A stretch of 64,000 bases of DNA from assembly GCF_016808335.1 (NCBI RefSeq), contig NC_053144.1, positions 69,239,400-69,303,399 of the forward strand, in the 5' to 3' direction. Shown here one piece after another: positions 47,001 to 57,213 of the stretch. The notes below the pieces were generated by a model. It did no database searches, was not told the origin of the DNA, and was given only the letters and a program-made list of their open reading frames with translations. Numbering within the stretch: position 1 is the first letter of the stretch; every line of letters begins with the position of its first letter. Source of the DNA: Panicum virgatum. Taxonomy: Eukaryota > Streptophyta > Magnoliopsida > Poales > Poaceae. The translations under genes and the position numbers were made by a program.

Positions 47001-50000
47001 TGTCGTGGAAGTGTTGATGATATGCAATTATATTAGGCCTGATTCTTTTAACACCTTGTACTCTTAACACCTTGGTTCTTCTTCTTTTCTTTACAAAAAT
47101 GCACCCTGGAGCTACATAAACCAGATTAGCATGATGTCTACTTACATTAGAAAAAAGAATCTTTCTATTTTGTCTAATATTAGACCCACATGCCATACAT
47201 TTTAGGAAGTATTCAAACCTTTCCTTGCTTGACAGCTAATGATTGCTAAGCTTTTATCATCTTTTTTCTTTTAGATATCTACTGTTGCTGCATCATCCAA
47301 TGTTTGTTGTACATATAGTTAGAGCGCCCCACCTAGCCAACCCGACCATAAAACCCAGGTGTTATAGTGGGAGGGGGGGGCTTTTATCCTCAGTCCAACA
47401 TTCCCCCTACTGCGTGCGAGCCGGGCGAGCCGCGGGGCTGTGCCACCTGTCCGGTCTCAGCACTTCGGTCTCAGCGAACGCAGCCAGGGAAATCGCGCAG
47501 CGGAAATGCGTGGCCGGGAGGGATCGAACCCAGGACCTGGCTCTGGTACCAACTTAGACCACCCCCTCTAGCCACTCCGACCCTAAAACCCAGGTGTTAT
47601 AGTGGGAGGGGTGGGGGCTTTTATCCTCAGTCCAACACATACAAATGAAATCGAATCCGGTTTATCTTCATGTTTGGTTTACTACATTGCATTGGTTTAA
47701 TTCATCTTAATCTTCTCCCTTTACATGATATCAGGAGAAAAATGACGAGAAAGATAGAAGCGCTGTAACAAAGATTTTTCAAGATATGCTGGAGATTGTA
47801 ACAAGAGATATATTTGAAGACCATCTTAGGTACAAATATTGTTTAAGAATTTTTCATGTATTACCAAGTAGGAGTAGGAAACACTTGACTGTGCTAACTT
47901 GCTGTTTTTGAGCACATCCGATGGACAACTTCTATTTTGGCAGTCTGTTACTATTAGATTGTTTGCAATATTGAGTTCCCCATATCATCCATATCGCCCA
48001 AAAGGCTAAATCACAGAGGGAATGCATGCCATAGATTTCAACAAGCACATGAAAACTATCATAATAACATTTTGCCGCAAGAGAAAAGTAGCATGCCAAC
48101 TGATTTTTTTTTTTACTTCTGTATTTAGTACTTCTGTCAAATATATCTTTGTCCATGTGCTATTATTCACTAGAAGCCTATGCTTTATATCAGTGTTTTA
48201 GGAATAACGAGTCCATGCATATCACGATCCCTCCAAAGTCCAAATACATGAGCAAATGTGCAGGCAAGCATATATATGAAAATCAAAATCCTGGTGTCCT
48301 GTCTCGTGGTATCTTCAGCACTGCATTTCCACAACAGCAGCAGCAACAAAGCCTTTATGTCCCAAACAAGTCAAAGTAGGATTCTGTCTGACTTTTGTGG
48401 CTAATCTTTTTTTTTTTTTGCAACATGACAGTATTGTGGAGTCAAATCATGGAGGCTCATATCGAAGGAATGAGGACACAACCACATGGGACCAAGAGTA
48501 CCAATTATTTCAGCCTTCTGAGGCTATCAAATTTCCCCTAAAAGTCACAGACACAGATGCTTGGCTAGAAAAGGTTGTTAAGCAATAATTAAAATTTGCA
48601 ATGTCATGAATATGTGTTGAATTTTCTGTGCAACATTTCTTGATGACAAGTGATATACTTCTAAATGTTTGTTCAAATATAATTTGTCTCACTCCAGATA
48701 AAAAGGCTGGAACTACTTCTTACTGTGAAAGAATCTGCTATGGATGTTCCTTCAAATCTAGAAGCCAGAAGGCGTCTTACCTTTTTCACCAACTCCTTAT
48801 TTATGGATATGCCTGATGCACCTAAAGTCCGAAACATGCTCTCATTTTCGTAAGTGCTTGTGAATAACCCTGTTATCATTTTCTTGAAGTTAATTTTGAT
48901 ATATACTAATTCATCGTGTCATATGTCAAATTATTGGAGCAGCTACTTTGTTAACTTCAATCCCTTTGCTGCTGGCATTTTTTAGTTTCCAATTTACAGA
49001 AACACTAGTTCTATGTTGTATGAAAGTTGCAAAATTGAAGTGTAGTAGATTACTGTTAGAAATGTCTATTAACTACATTTTTCCTTCGCTCTTTTAACTT
49101 TCTTCCCTCCCTCATTTGCTCTTTGTTCACCTGTCAAAAACTTCCTGCTGATACCATAAATGATTATATTTCTTCTCCTCCTGCAGCGCATTGACTCCGT
49201 ATTACAATGAACCTGTTCTTTTCTCTATAAAAGAACTTGAGGAGGAAAATGAAGATGGAGTTTCCACCCTATTCTACCTACAAAAAATTTATCCAGGTCA
49301 AGGAAAAACTCTGTCCTTAACTCCTTTTCATGTAGCAATGTGCAATGATGAAGTGTCTCTAGAACATCTGGCATTTACTTTGTCATGTCATGCCTATGTG
49401 TGTAGATGAATGGAAAAACTTTCAGGAAAGGGTTGGGTTGGAGGAAGAACTTAAAGAGAGTGAAGAACTTATGGAGGAGCTTCGTCTATGGGCTTCATAC
49501 AGAGGTCAAACACTAGCTCGAACAGGTACTCCTGATTAACATTTATATGTGTACTTAAACACTTACTTTTTAAAAAAAAATACGTAGGAAAAAATGCAGG
49601 AGAACTCAAATACTTCTATCAATCTTCTTTTCCTAGCAAATCAGTGTTGTAATCTTTCAGTTTGTTCCTCTTGATTCTTAAATTATTTTGATTGTTGTGA
49701 GACAGTTAGAGGCATGATGTACTACCGGAAAGCTTTGATTCTTGAAGCATTTTTAGATATGGCCAAACGTGAAGGTAATATATACCATATCAGTTTTCTT
49801 AGCATGGGTTTCTCCCTCCTGCCACCCACCCCAACCTTGTTATTATTATGCTGAACTGCGGATTGATTCAGTTATCAACTGAGTTTATTACTGTAGCATG
49901 GTTCTTGTTTGATGCATCTACATATATATTCTCGTTTTTCTCAGCTCTACTAAAAAAATTATTCCCAACTCTGCAGATCTCATGGAAGGGTACAAAGCAG

Positions 50001-53000
50001 CTGAGTCTGTAACTGATGAACAGTGGAAGATACACCAGAGATCCTTATTTGCTCAATGCGAAGCTGTGGCTGACATGAAGTTCACATATGTGGTTTCATG
50101 CCAGCAATATGGAAATGATAAGCGTGCTGCTCTTTCTAGTGCCCAAGACATATTGCAGCTGATGAGGAAGTAAATGGGCTTCTACCATTTTCCTAAATAT
50201 AATACATATATACATAGTATTAAATGCTCGTTTTCTAGTTGTATTTGTCTACCAGTAAACTCATTGCTAGGGTTGCACTTCTCGCAGCTACTCTTCTCTC
50301 CGTGTAGCATATATTGATGAGGTGGAAGAAGTAGGAGTCAAGAAAATGGAGACAGCTTATTATTCCACTTTGGTAAAGGTTGCTCTAACTAAGGATTCGG
50401 AATCTGTAGATCCAGTACAAAATCTTGATCAGGTAATATCACTTATATTAGACCTGATACACAAATTTGCAAAATCATGTTAGTTTCAATACAGCTTTAA
50501 TCTGTAACACTAGTCTCAATTGTTTACATCACATCAGACATCAATTCTTTGGAAAGTCTATAACATTGCTCATCTAAATACATCTTTATGCTTCCAAGGT
50601 CATATATCGGATAAAACTTCCAGGCCCTGCAATGTTGGGAGAAGGAAAGCCCGAAAATCAAAATCATGCAATAATTTTCACCCGCGGTGAAGGGTTGCAG
50701 ACCATAGATATGAACCAGGTGTTGCACATCATGCCCATGCTTCTCTTTTGTTAAGATAACTTTTTATCTCATATTAAATTGTGCTTATATTATTAATTTT
50801 GTAGGATAACTATATGGAAGAAGCTCTTAAAATGAGAAACCTGCTCCAAGAGTTCCTTAAGGAGCATGGAGTGCGGCGTCCATCTATACTTGGAGTTAGA
50901 GAGCATATTTTTACTGGAAGGTTAATTACTTGGAAATGGAGATTGGTGAATTTTTTGTTTGCTTAATCTCACTTTTTTTATCTTTGACAATGCAGTGTGT
51001 CTTCCCTTGCGTGGTTTATGTCAAATCAGGAGCACAGTTTTGTGACTATCGGGCAGCGTCTGCTTGCAAACCCTCTGAAGTGAGAGCTTCTCCTTCTTGA
51101 CTAATTCATATACTGTATACTCTTTGAAAGTTGCAATAGTACCTATGAATTCCCATAATCTTAAGTTATAAATTTATCTTTTTTATTGGCATCTAAATTT
51201 ACTAATGGCTTTATGATAGGGTCCGCTTCCACTATGGGCATCCTGATGTATTTGATAGGCTTTTCCATCTAACAAGGGGTGGTGTCAGTAAGGCATCAAA
51301 GAGTATCAACTTGAATGAAGATATTTTTGCAGGTTTGATTCAATCCATGACATTCCTAAGTACTCCATGATGTATTTTATATTTTGAATTCTCAATGCTA
51401 ATGGGATCTGTGTTCATTTTTTCCCATTAGCTTTGTACTCATAAACTTAAAAAAGGATGTAACACACCATGAATATGTCCATTCGCTGTTTTAGGCTATA
51501 ACTCAACTCTTCGTGGAGGCAATGTAACACACCATGAATATGTGCAAGTTGGTAAAGGAAGAGACGTCGGACTAAATCAGATCTCTAAGTTTGAGGCTAA
51601 AGTGGCAAATGGAAATGGTGAGCAGACTCTTAGCCGTGATATCTACCGGCTTGGGCACCGCTTTGATTTCTTCAGGATGCTATCATGCTACTTTACAACT
51701 GTGGGGTTTTATTTTAGTACACTGGTATGGTCATTTTGTGTTGATTCCAATCCATTAAAAATACATCAGTTAAGCGTTAAGTAAGTTTTTTAACATGTTT
51801 TACACTTTCTCTCAGTTGACGGTTGTCACAGTTTATGTATTTCTGTATGGGCGCCTTTATCTTGCTCTCAGTGGACTTGAAGAGGGGCTATCACGTGGAA
51901 GATTCATTCATAATCATCCTCTTCAAGTTGCTCTTGCCTCACAATCTCTTGTTCAGCTTGGTTTTCTGATGGCTCTTCCCATGATGATGGAAATTGGTCT
52001 CGAAAGAGGATTTGGGAAGGCACTAAGTGAATTTATCATGATGAATTTGCAATTGGCTGCTGTGTTTTTTACATTTTCCCTTGGCACTAAGACTCATTAC
52101 TATGGAAGAATGTTGCTTCATGGAGGTGCTCAGTACAGAGGTACTGGTAGAGGATTTGTCGTCTTTCACGCCAAGTTCGCAGAGAACTATAGACTTTATT
52201 CTCGCAGCCACTTTGTTAAAGGGATTGAGCTGATGATTCTGCTCATCATATACCAATTATTTGGTCAATCTTATCGCTCAACCATTGCCTATATTTTTAT
52301 TACCTTCTCTATGTGGTTCCTAGTGTTGACATGGCTATTTGCACCCTTCCTTTTCAACCCCTCGGGATTTGAGTGGGCGAAAATCGTTGATGATTGGTCT
52401 GATTGGAATAAGTGGATCAGCAATCGTGGTGGGATCGGTGTGTCTCCAGACAAGAGCTGGGAATCTTGGTGGGAAGTGGAGCAAGAGCATTTGAAGTATT
52501 CAGGAACAATAGGAATTTTTCTTGAGATAATTTTGGCTGTGCGGTTTTTCATATACCAGTATGGCCTTGTTTACCACTTGCATATCACAGGAAACAAAAG
52601 TATCTTGGTAAGCATTTGAGGTTGAATTTCTCTTTTTATTAAGGTATATTTTGATTGTTTTCTTGGTGGATCACTTATACTTTTACAATGCTGTTTCTTC
52701 TAGGTATATTTAATCTCATGGCTCGTAATTGTGGTGGTACTGCTTGTTATGAAGGTAAAGGCGAATTTTTAGTTTGTGAGAAAATATGAATCATAAGAAA
52801 TGTTCTTAACTTTGGTGCTAGCTCATGTTCATACTTCTAGTTTCTTTTCTTCCACTTCTCATTTATAAGTTGCATATACTCTTTGCAGACAGTGTCTGTG
52901 GGAAGGCAGAGATTCAGTGCAGATTTCCAGCTATTCTTCCGTCTGATCAAGTTTTTGATATTTGTTTCTTGCACTGCTATTTTGATTGTCTTGATAGTAT

Positions 53001-53409
53001 TGTTTCAGATGACCTTGCAAGATACATTTGTATGCTTTCTGGCATTCTTGCCCACTGGATGGGGGATACTATTGGTGCGCTCTTGCTCTTCTCTGGTTCA
53101 TTTTCTTATGTATTATAATATACTTGCTGTTGTCTTACTATGCATGATTTGATTTTTCAGATTGCACAAGCTTGCAAGCCTCTTGCTCGACAGGTTGGAT
53201 TATGGGGATCTGTTCGTGCCCTAGCGCGGGCCTATGAGATAATTATGGGGGTGCTTCTATTCACGCCAATTACTATTTTCGCATGGTTTCCCTTTGTGTC
53301 GGAGTTCCAGACGCGGATGCTATTTAATCAAGCGTTCAGTAGAGGACTGCAAATTTCCCGAATTCTTGGTGGTCAAAAGAAGGAACGGTCATCTCTTAAC
53401 AAAGACTGA
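32039..53409 (+). CDS. Callose synthase (1,3-beta-glucan synthase, CalS/GSL family)
   Basis: Makes callose from UDP-glucose at the plasma membrane, cell plate or plasmodesmata. 42 coding exons, 1,946 residues, usual family length; closest to the CALS1/CALS3 type. Ends: 32039-32243, 32400-32500, 32927-33051, 33123-33216, 33330-33440, 33533-33649, 33768-33860, 34018-34109, 35088-35214, 35364-35501, 35585-35661, 35725-35815, 35925-36038, 41970-42084, 43020-43354, 43698-43750, 43887-43947, 44665-44746, 44813-44862, 45035-45121, 45729-45866, 45960-46057, 46144-46228, 46360-46520, 46611-46734, 47735-47829, 48432-48573, 48698-48849, 49187-49296, 49406-49525, 49706-49774, 49977-50169, 50288-50432, 50599-50718, 50805-50920, 50996-51079, 51220-51332, 51495-51724, 51816-52607, 52704-52754, 52889-53074, 53161-53409. 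All phases agree. Layout: Vta1-like N-terminus, FKS1-type domain (about 330-450), first membrane cluster (about 485-760), large cytosolic catalytic loop (about 760-1500), second membrane cluster. Oddities: exon 6 is followed by GA, not GT; exon 10 uses a GC donor. Confidence 0.96.
33640..33681 (+). other. Non-canonical splice donor after callose synthase exon 6
   Basis: Exon 6 must end at 33649 (GGCTTTCAG) to fit the family sequence (FGFQ followed by the exon 7 product [10 protein letters not shown]), but the next bases are GAAAGG, one substitution away from a GTAAGG donor. GTs at 33674 and 33680 would add 24 or 30 nt, both in frame and free of stops, before a TAA. Neither matches the donor consensus well. 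Confidence 0.75.
36118..36206 (-). repeat. Copia 3' LTR (89 bp)
   Basis: Begins TGTAGGAGGG and ends ACACCAACA on the plus strand, the complement of a TG...CA-type LTR. It lacks the 26 bp insertion of the other LTR. Immediately inside lies a CCTCCCGCAG sequence (polypurine tract on the minus strand), and the adjacent ~50 bp (from 36207) is duplicated in tandem. Confidence 0.92.
36374..38162 (-). pseudogene. Copia reverse transcriptase and RNase H, interrupted
   Basis: The reverse transcriptase part (minus, 38162 down to about 36930) shows [30 protein letters not shown] and the catalytic YVDDI. A TAG at about 36930 interrupts it, followed by the RNase H domain in the same frame ([30 protein letters not shown]). 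A frameshift near 36,670 moves the remainder ([33 protein letters not shown]) into another frame that ends at 36374. A proline-rich linker with a tandem duplication (about 38,050-38,165) precedes the RT. Confidence 0.92.
38166..39708 (-). pseudogene. Copia protease and integrase, interrupted
   Basis: Read on the minus strand: [14 protein letters not shown] near 39,670 is the aspartic protease motif with Leu where Ser/Thr normally follows the catalytic Asp. A frameshift (about 39,490) is followed by the integrase zinc-binding H...H...C..C part (RRLGHPG, then CHACQLGRH) and the core beginning [14 protein letters not shown] at about 38,940 sits just before DNGREFD. The rest of the core ([13 protein letters not shown]) and the C-terminal GCACYPN and [15 protein letters not shown] motifs follow. 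Confidence 0.92.
40297..41684 (-). pseudogene. Copia gag, interrupted
   Basis: The presumptive start at 41684 opens an Ala/Pro-rich region typical of this grass lineage. The frame is shifted near 41,500, and the gag core is broken by TAG codons near 40,762 and 40,513. Core motifs seen are [35 protein letters not shown] and [17 protein letters not shown] did not find an intact CCHC zinc knuckle between gag and protease. Confidence 0.85.
41739..41752 (-). other. Copia primer-binding site (initiator tRNA-Met)
   Basis: Directly inside the 5' LTR the minus strand reads TGGTATCAACCTAG, matching the first eight bases of the TGGTATCAGAGC site complementary to the plant initiator tRNA-Met 3' end. Confidence 0.8.
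41753..41867 (-). repeat. Copia 5' LTR (115 bp)
   Basis: Same sequence as 36118-36206 with about five substitutions plus a 26 bp insertion built by repetition of ATACATGGGC and GGGCCTCTA-type units. Confidence 0.92.
42561..42897. mobile_element. Solo LTR in callose synthase intron 14
   Basis: A 337 bp segment that begins TGTAATGTAG, ends CCCATGACA and is flanked by an exact 5 bp duplication TTTTC (42556-42560 and 42898-42902). There is no coding sequence inside. Such an LTR is left by recombination between the two LTRs of a full element. No family is assigned. Confidence 0.75.
47317..47637 (-). mobile_element. SMART/TRIM-type tiny LTR retrotransposon in callose synthase intron 25
   Basis: Two direct repeats of 84-86 bp (47317-47400 and 47552-47637) enclose only about 150 bp. 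On the minus strand the LTR starts TGTTGGACTGAGGATAAAAG. The internal part then begins TTGGTACCAGAGCCAGG, a primer-binding site of the tRNA-Met type. A 5 bp duplication with one mismatch flanks it (CATAT at 47312-47316, CATAC at 47638-47642). No coding capacity. The internal region also contains, in plus-strand sense, sequence like a tRNA (see findings). Confidence 0.85.
51457..51543 (+). repeat. 22 bp exon 38 sequence duplicated in the preceding intron
   Basis: The exonic 22-mer at 51522-51543 (coding VTHHEY) also occurs exactly at 51457-51478, inside intron 37 and 65 bp upstream. The copy contains no AG acceptor before exon 38's own, so normal splicing is probably not disturbed. Confidence 0.9.
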
Positions 53410-53977
53410 TTTAGTCTTTTTGTATATTCTTGCTTTTATTCCGACATGCACTGTCTGTAAATATTTGTCATGGGTATAGTGTATTTTTATTATCGTAATA
53501 TCAGATCAAGGTGTCATATTGTATCCCTTTCTTCCTCCCCACACCCAATTCCCCTAAACTTATGTGTAACTTTTCCATGTTGCCACAATATTATACATTG
53601 AGTAAATGTCACAAACCTTACGATTTAAAAAGTACCACAAAATTACACATTTAAAAGAACCATAAATTACATATTTAGCGTTCCATACTATCTCAAAATT
53701 ACATATTTACATATTTTGCATGTCTTTAACAAGCAATATCTATTTTTGTGGAATTTACTCTTGTATCCTCTTCTCAAATGGAAGTGGAATTTACTTGTAA
53801 TTTTTCCACATTCAATTCCTGCATAATCTGGAGTTTTTAATATTTAGGCTTCGTGTTCTGCTGCTCGATCACATAGCCTTTTGAAACTTAAATCTTCTAA
53901 TCCCACTGCAGTAAGAGGATGGCTGGAAAAGAAACCGTTTGCTGTAAGCCCACTACGTGAAATCGGCTCACCACACC
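53410..53977 (+). other. Callose synthase 3' UTR and spacer
   Basis: AT-rich, non-coding. The 3' UTR probably ends within the first few hundred bases. Nothing else recognised. Confidence 0.5.
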
Positions 53978-53991
53978 ATCTCCTCGCGACC

Positions 53992-54330
53992 ACTGCTTGT
54001 ATTGTGTCACTACAAGCAGCAGCGGATCAAGGCATGCAACATGTCATGGTGGAGACAGATTCTCAAATTTTGGTCAAGGCTCTACAATCTGATGAACTCG
54101 ATCGTGCTCAAGGAGGTGTGTTATTCAGAGAAGCGAAGTTCCTAATGGCCACCCTGTTTAGCTCGGTATCTGTGGTGCATGTTCACCGTTCTTGTAATTC
54201 AGTAGCTCACGAACTGGCTCGTGTTGGGCGTACTAGGGACTTGGATCATCCTGCAGTGTGGGTGCATCCTCTCCCGGACTTTGTAAACACTTTATTGGTT
54301 CGCGATTCCGCTGAACCTCAGGTGGCCTAA
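53992..54330 (+). pseudogene. C-terminal RNase H-like domain of the LINE
   Basis: About 112 codons open to a TAA at 54328: SLQAAADQGMQHVMVETDSQ, then VVHVHRSCNSVAHELARVG, typical of the RVT_3/RNase H-like domain at the end of plant LINE-type polyproteins and related genes. The upstream part of this frame is host DNA, so no complete protein exists. Confidence 0.85.
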
Positions 54331-54366
54331 ATAAATGGACGAGCTTAGAATCAAAAAAAAAAAAAA
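53992..54366 (+). mobile_element. 5'-truncated LINE (non-LTR retrotransposon) copy
   Basis: The insert ends in a 14-base A-run (54353-54366) and is flanked by a 14 bp direct repeat ATCTCCTCGCGACC (53978-53991 and 54366-54379, sharing the last A), the signature of target-primed reverse transcription. Only about 375 bp of the 3' end were inserted. The preserved frame is an RNase H-like domain. Confidence 0.9.
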
Positions 54367-54379
54367 TCTCCTCGCGACC

Positions 54380-55081
54380 TCGCCGCAGCCCAGATACGTT
54401 TCTCTGAAACTGTACAGCCACAAAGTTCAGACATCCGAACAAGCGAGAAACCGGATCAAACCACGCGTCTGCTCATCGTCAGTCGGATCTTAACGTCATC
54501 GCCACTCGTCCAGACGTTTTTCACACTTCACTAGTAGCCAATAATCACTATACATCAAACACACACCGAAGAATGAGCAGTATATAACATCTCTGACGAC
54601 AGTAGCGAAGATGTTGGCGGTATTGCAACGAACTTCGAAACCTTACCGATTTCATGATCCGGAGAGGCTCACCGCGGATTACGGACCGATGAGCGACACG
54701 GTGAGGATTCGTACGGCAGCCGTGGATTGACACGGCACCGCCGTCGCGCGTGTACGGATGTCTCGACGACGACGCGAGTCCTGCCGGCCATCTCCTGGGA
54801 ATGGAAGATTTCTGGGACGCCCAGGCGGAGGAAGGAGAAACACATCGACCTAATTTGCCGCGCGGAAACTTGCAGACAAGACCGAGAGACTTTCCCGGCG
54901 GCCGCGCGCGGAAGGAGCTCGCCGGAGCCCGGAGGCCGGAAACACATCGGCCTCCGGGCTCCGGCGATGCAGCGCGACAGGACGACGGGAGCGCGCGATA
55001 GCGCTCTGCGCTCCAGCAACATGTTCATTTCGGGTGCTATGTCACCATGGGATGCCGATCGGACGGCTCAGAAACACTCAG
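54380..55081. other. Non-genic; start of the repeat-rich right end
   Basis: No gene seen. The stretch 54,440-54,480 (ACATCCGAACAAGCGAGAAA) resembles 59,120-59,145 (GCATCCGAACAAGAGGGAAA), indicating duplicated sequence on both sides of the region. Confidence 0.45.
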
Positions 55082-55112
55082 GGGTGGACGGTAAATGAAA
55101 TACCGTCCACCC
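55082..55112. repeat. Palindromic module, copy 1
   Basis: Perfect inverted arms GGGTGGACGGTA and TACCGTCCACCC (12 bp each) around a 7 bp loop. The associated CCGATCGGACGGCT sequence lies on the left (about 55,054-55,068), so this copy is inverted relative to the others. Confidence 0.9.
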
Positions 55113-56288
55113 GGTCGGTACTTGAAACAACGACCACCCCTGGTCGTTGGCGTCCGGCGGCAACCGCCACCCGGCGAGGAGCCGGCAGCGCGGTGAGGGG
55201 GTCTCAGAGTCTCTCCTCTGCGCCCGTTCGGCCATGCCATGGTGCCCTGGGTGCGGCCAACCAACGCCATCCGCCGCGCAGCAGAGAGGCGGCGAGGGAA
55301 GCCGAGAAGAGCAGCGCGCCGAGAGCCCTCGTACCCCGCGCAGCAGGAACGGCACCCTGTATCCGGCGCCGTACCGAACTGGCAGTGGCTGTTTGCTGGA
55401 GTTTCAACCGCGGCGACGGTGCGAGACAGACCACCACTGATCGCGGCGTCATACGGCGTCCAACAGTCCAATGCCATCCTCCGGCATGCCGGGAGGCGGC
55501 GAGGGTTAGCAGGAAGAGCAGAGTGCCGAGAGATCCGCCTCCAACGCCCGCGCCGGCACCAGGAAACGCACCCACTGTCCGGCGCCGCGAGGGCACTGCC
55601 GCTCGTGAAACCAGGACCTGTGCTCTGAACTGGAGTGAACGCGCGCCGGCGTCGCAGCATCTTGGCCTACGCAGAGGTTGGTACATTCATGGACAGCCGC
55701 GAGATATTTGGGACGTCAATGGCAGGTTACTTATTACAGCTTCACTTTTTTCTGCTGGGCAATATGGGCATCGCTTTCATTTTTGCTTCACGGGGAGAGA
55801 TGCAGTTTTCGTGTCACTCTCCGTATCCCTCATGAGCTGATCCCGTCTTCGGATTCCGTATACATGCCGTGTGCTGGTTCGTTTCATGGCCGGGGAGACC
55901 TGAGCTCGCTCGTAATGGCGAGCCGTGGACCGCCTCCGCGCGCGGCAGCTTGCGGCGGCATCGGCATGCCCGATTGGTGTGCATCTAGCCTTCTTGGGGC
56001 GAAGTTCAGACGGCAATCGCGTGGTCGCGGCGGCGGCGACCATGGACGCCCGAGGCCAAGCTCTGTCTCTTCGATCTCGGCGTCGTTGGGCAGCAAACCA
56101 GCAAGCCGGCGAGCGAGCGCCAGCACGCGTACGGAGAGGAACGTTCGCCCATGGCGTTGGGGTTCCAGGTTGAGGCCAGGGAGGCGTGGTCGCGCCGACG
56201 ATGTCTGCCGGCTGCCCGGTGGGTGGGGGTGGGGGGGGGGGGGGGGGAGGGTCGGGGCGGCTGGCGAGTGGCAGGCCGACCCACGGAC

Positions 56289-56334
56289 GGGGTGGACGGT
56301 ATGTCAGATACCGCCCGGGTGGACGGTAAATGAA
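56289..56334. repeat. Palindromic module, copy 2 (left part; right part at 57214-57235)
   Basis: Two successive GTGGACGGTA arms. The second arm runs to GTAAATGAA and is interrupted by the element at 56335-57213. Its partner ATACCGTCCGCCC resumes at 57223, after the duplicated GTAAATGAA. Confidence 0.85.
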
Positions 56335-57213
56335 GAGGAGAGTCCATCAGCGGTCTGTAGTGTTGTGTCGTCCCGGTCTCTAAATTTGCAAATTGACCAT
56401 TTAAATTCTCAAATTTATTCATCTGGTTTATCTCGGTCCTCAAATTTGTTTGGCTGTATCATCTCGGTCCATAAACTTAGAAATCACCCGTTTAGATCCT
56501 CAAACATTTAAATTCTCAAATTTATTCATCTGGTTTATCTCGGTCCTCAAATTTGTTTGGTTGTATCATCTCGGTCCATAAACTTAGAAATCACCCGTTT
56601 AGATCCTCAAACATATTCAGTTGTGTTATTCCAGTCTCTAAACTTAATTTTGAGTCTCATCTAAATTAAAATAATACAATCTAAAAACTCTATATCAAAA
56701 AATAATTCATAATTTTTTTCATATAAACTCGAATGAAGACAAACTTTATATCAAAATTGTAGCTCTCAACGTGATCTATAACTTCGTAGTTGAAAGTTTC
56801 TGAATTAAAATTGTTTAGGGTCCTAAAATATTACTATAAGTCTATAGATTTTAAAATTAAAATTTGGGACAATAAACCACTCCAAATAAAAAAGATTTCA
56901 ACTATAAAGTTGTAGACCATGTTGAGGGCTATAATTTTGATATAAAGTTTATCTTCATTTGAGTTTGTATGAAAAAATTATAAATTACTTTTAATATAGA
57001 GTTTTTAGATCACCCTGTTTTGACCCGGATGAAACTAAAAATCAAGTTTGGGACTGAGATGACACAACTGAACGAGTTTGAGGATCTAAATGGGTGATTT
57101 CTAAGTTTAAGGACCGGGATGACACAGCCGAACAAGTTTGAGGACCTAAATGGTCGATTTGCAAGTTTAGGGACCGGCCAAACAAGTTTAAGAACTGGTG
57201 ATGCAGTTTACTC
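56335..57213. mobile_element. Mutator-like element inserted into a palindromic module
   Basis: An 879 bp element with about 200 bp imperfect inverted repeats (for example TTTAGATCCTCAAAC and AAACTTAGAAATCACCC on the left, their complements on the right). An exact 9 bp target duplication GTAAATGAA flanks it (56326-56334, 57214-57222). The intact modules at 55082 and 58172 show the uninterrupted site. Ends are GAG..., like the element at 772-2154. AT-rich and non-coding. Confidence 0.88.
56400..56613. repeat. 107 bp tandem duplication in the left arm of the Mutator-like element
   Basis: The unit starting TTTAAATTCTCAAATTTATT at 56400 repeats at 56507 with nearly identical sequence, so the left inverted repeat is longer than the right one. 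Confidence 0.9.

Noticed and set aside
47401..47551. A functional tRNA gene
   Set aside because: The anticodon-arm part appears missing and CCA is encoded; it is better explained as the interior of a small LTR element.
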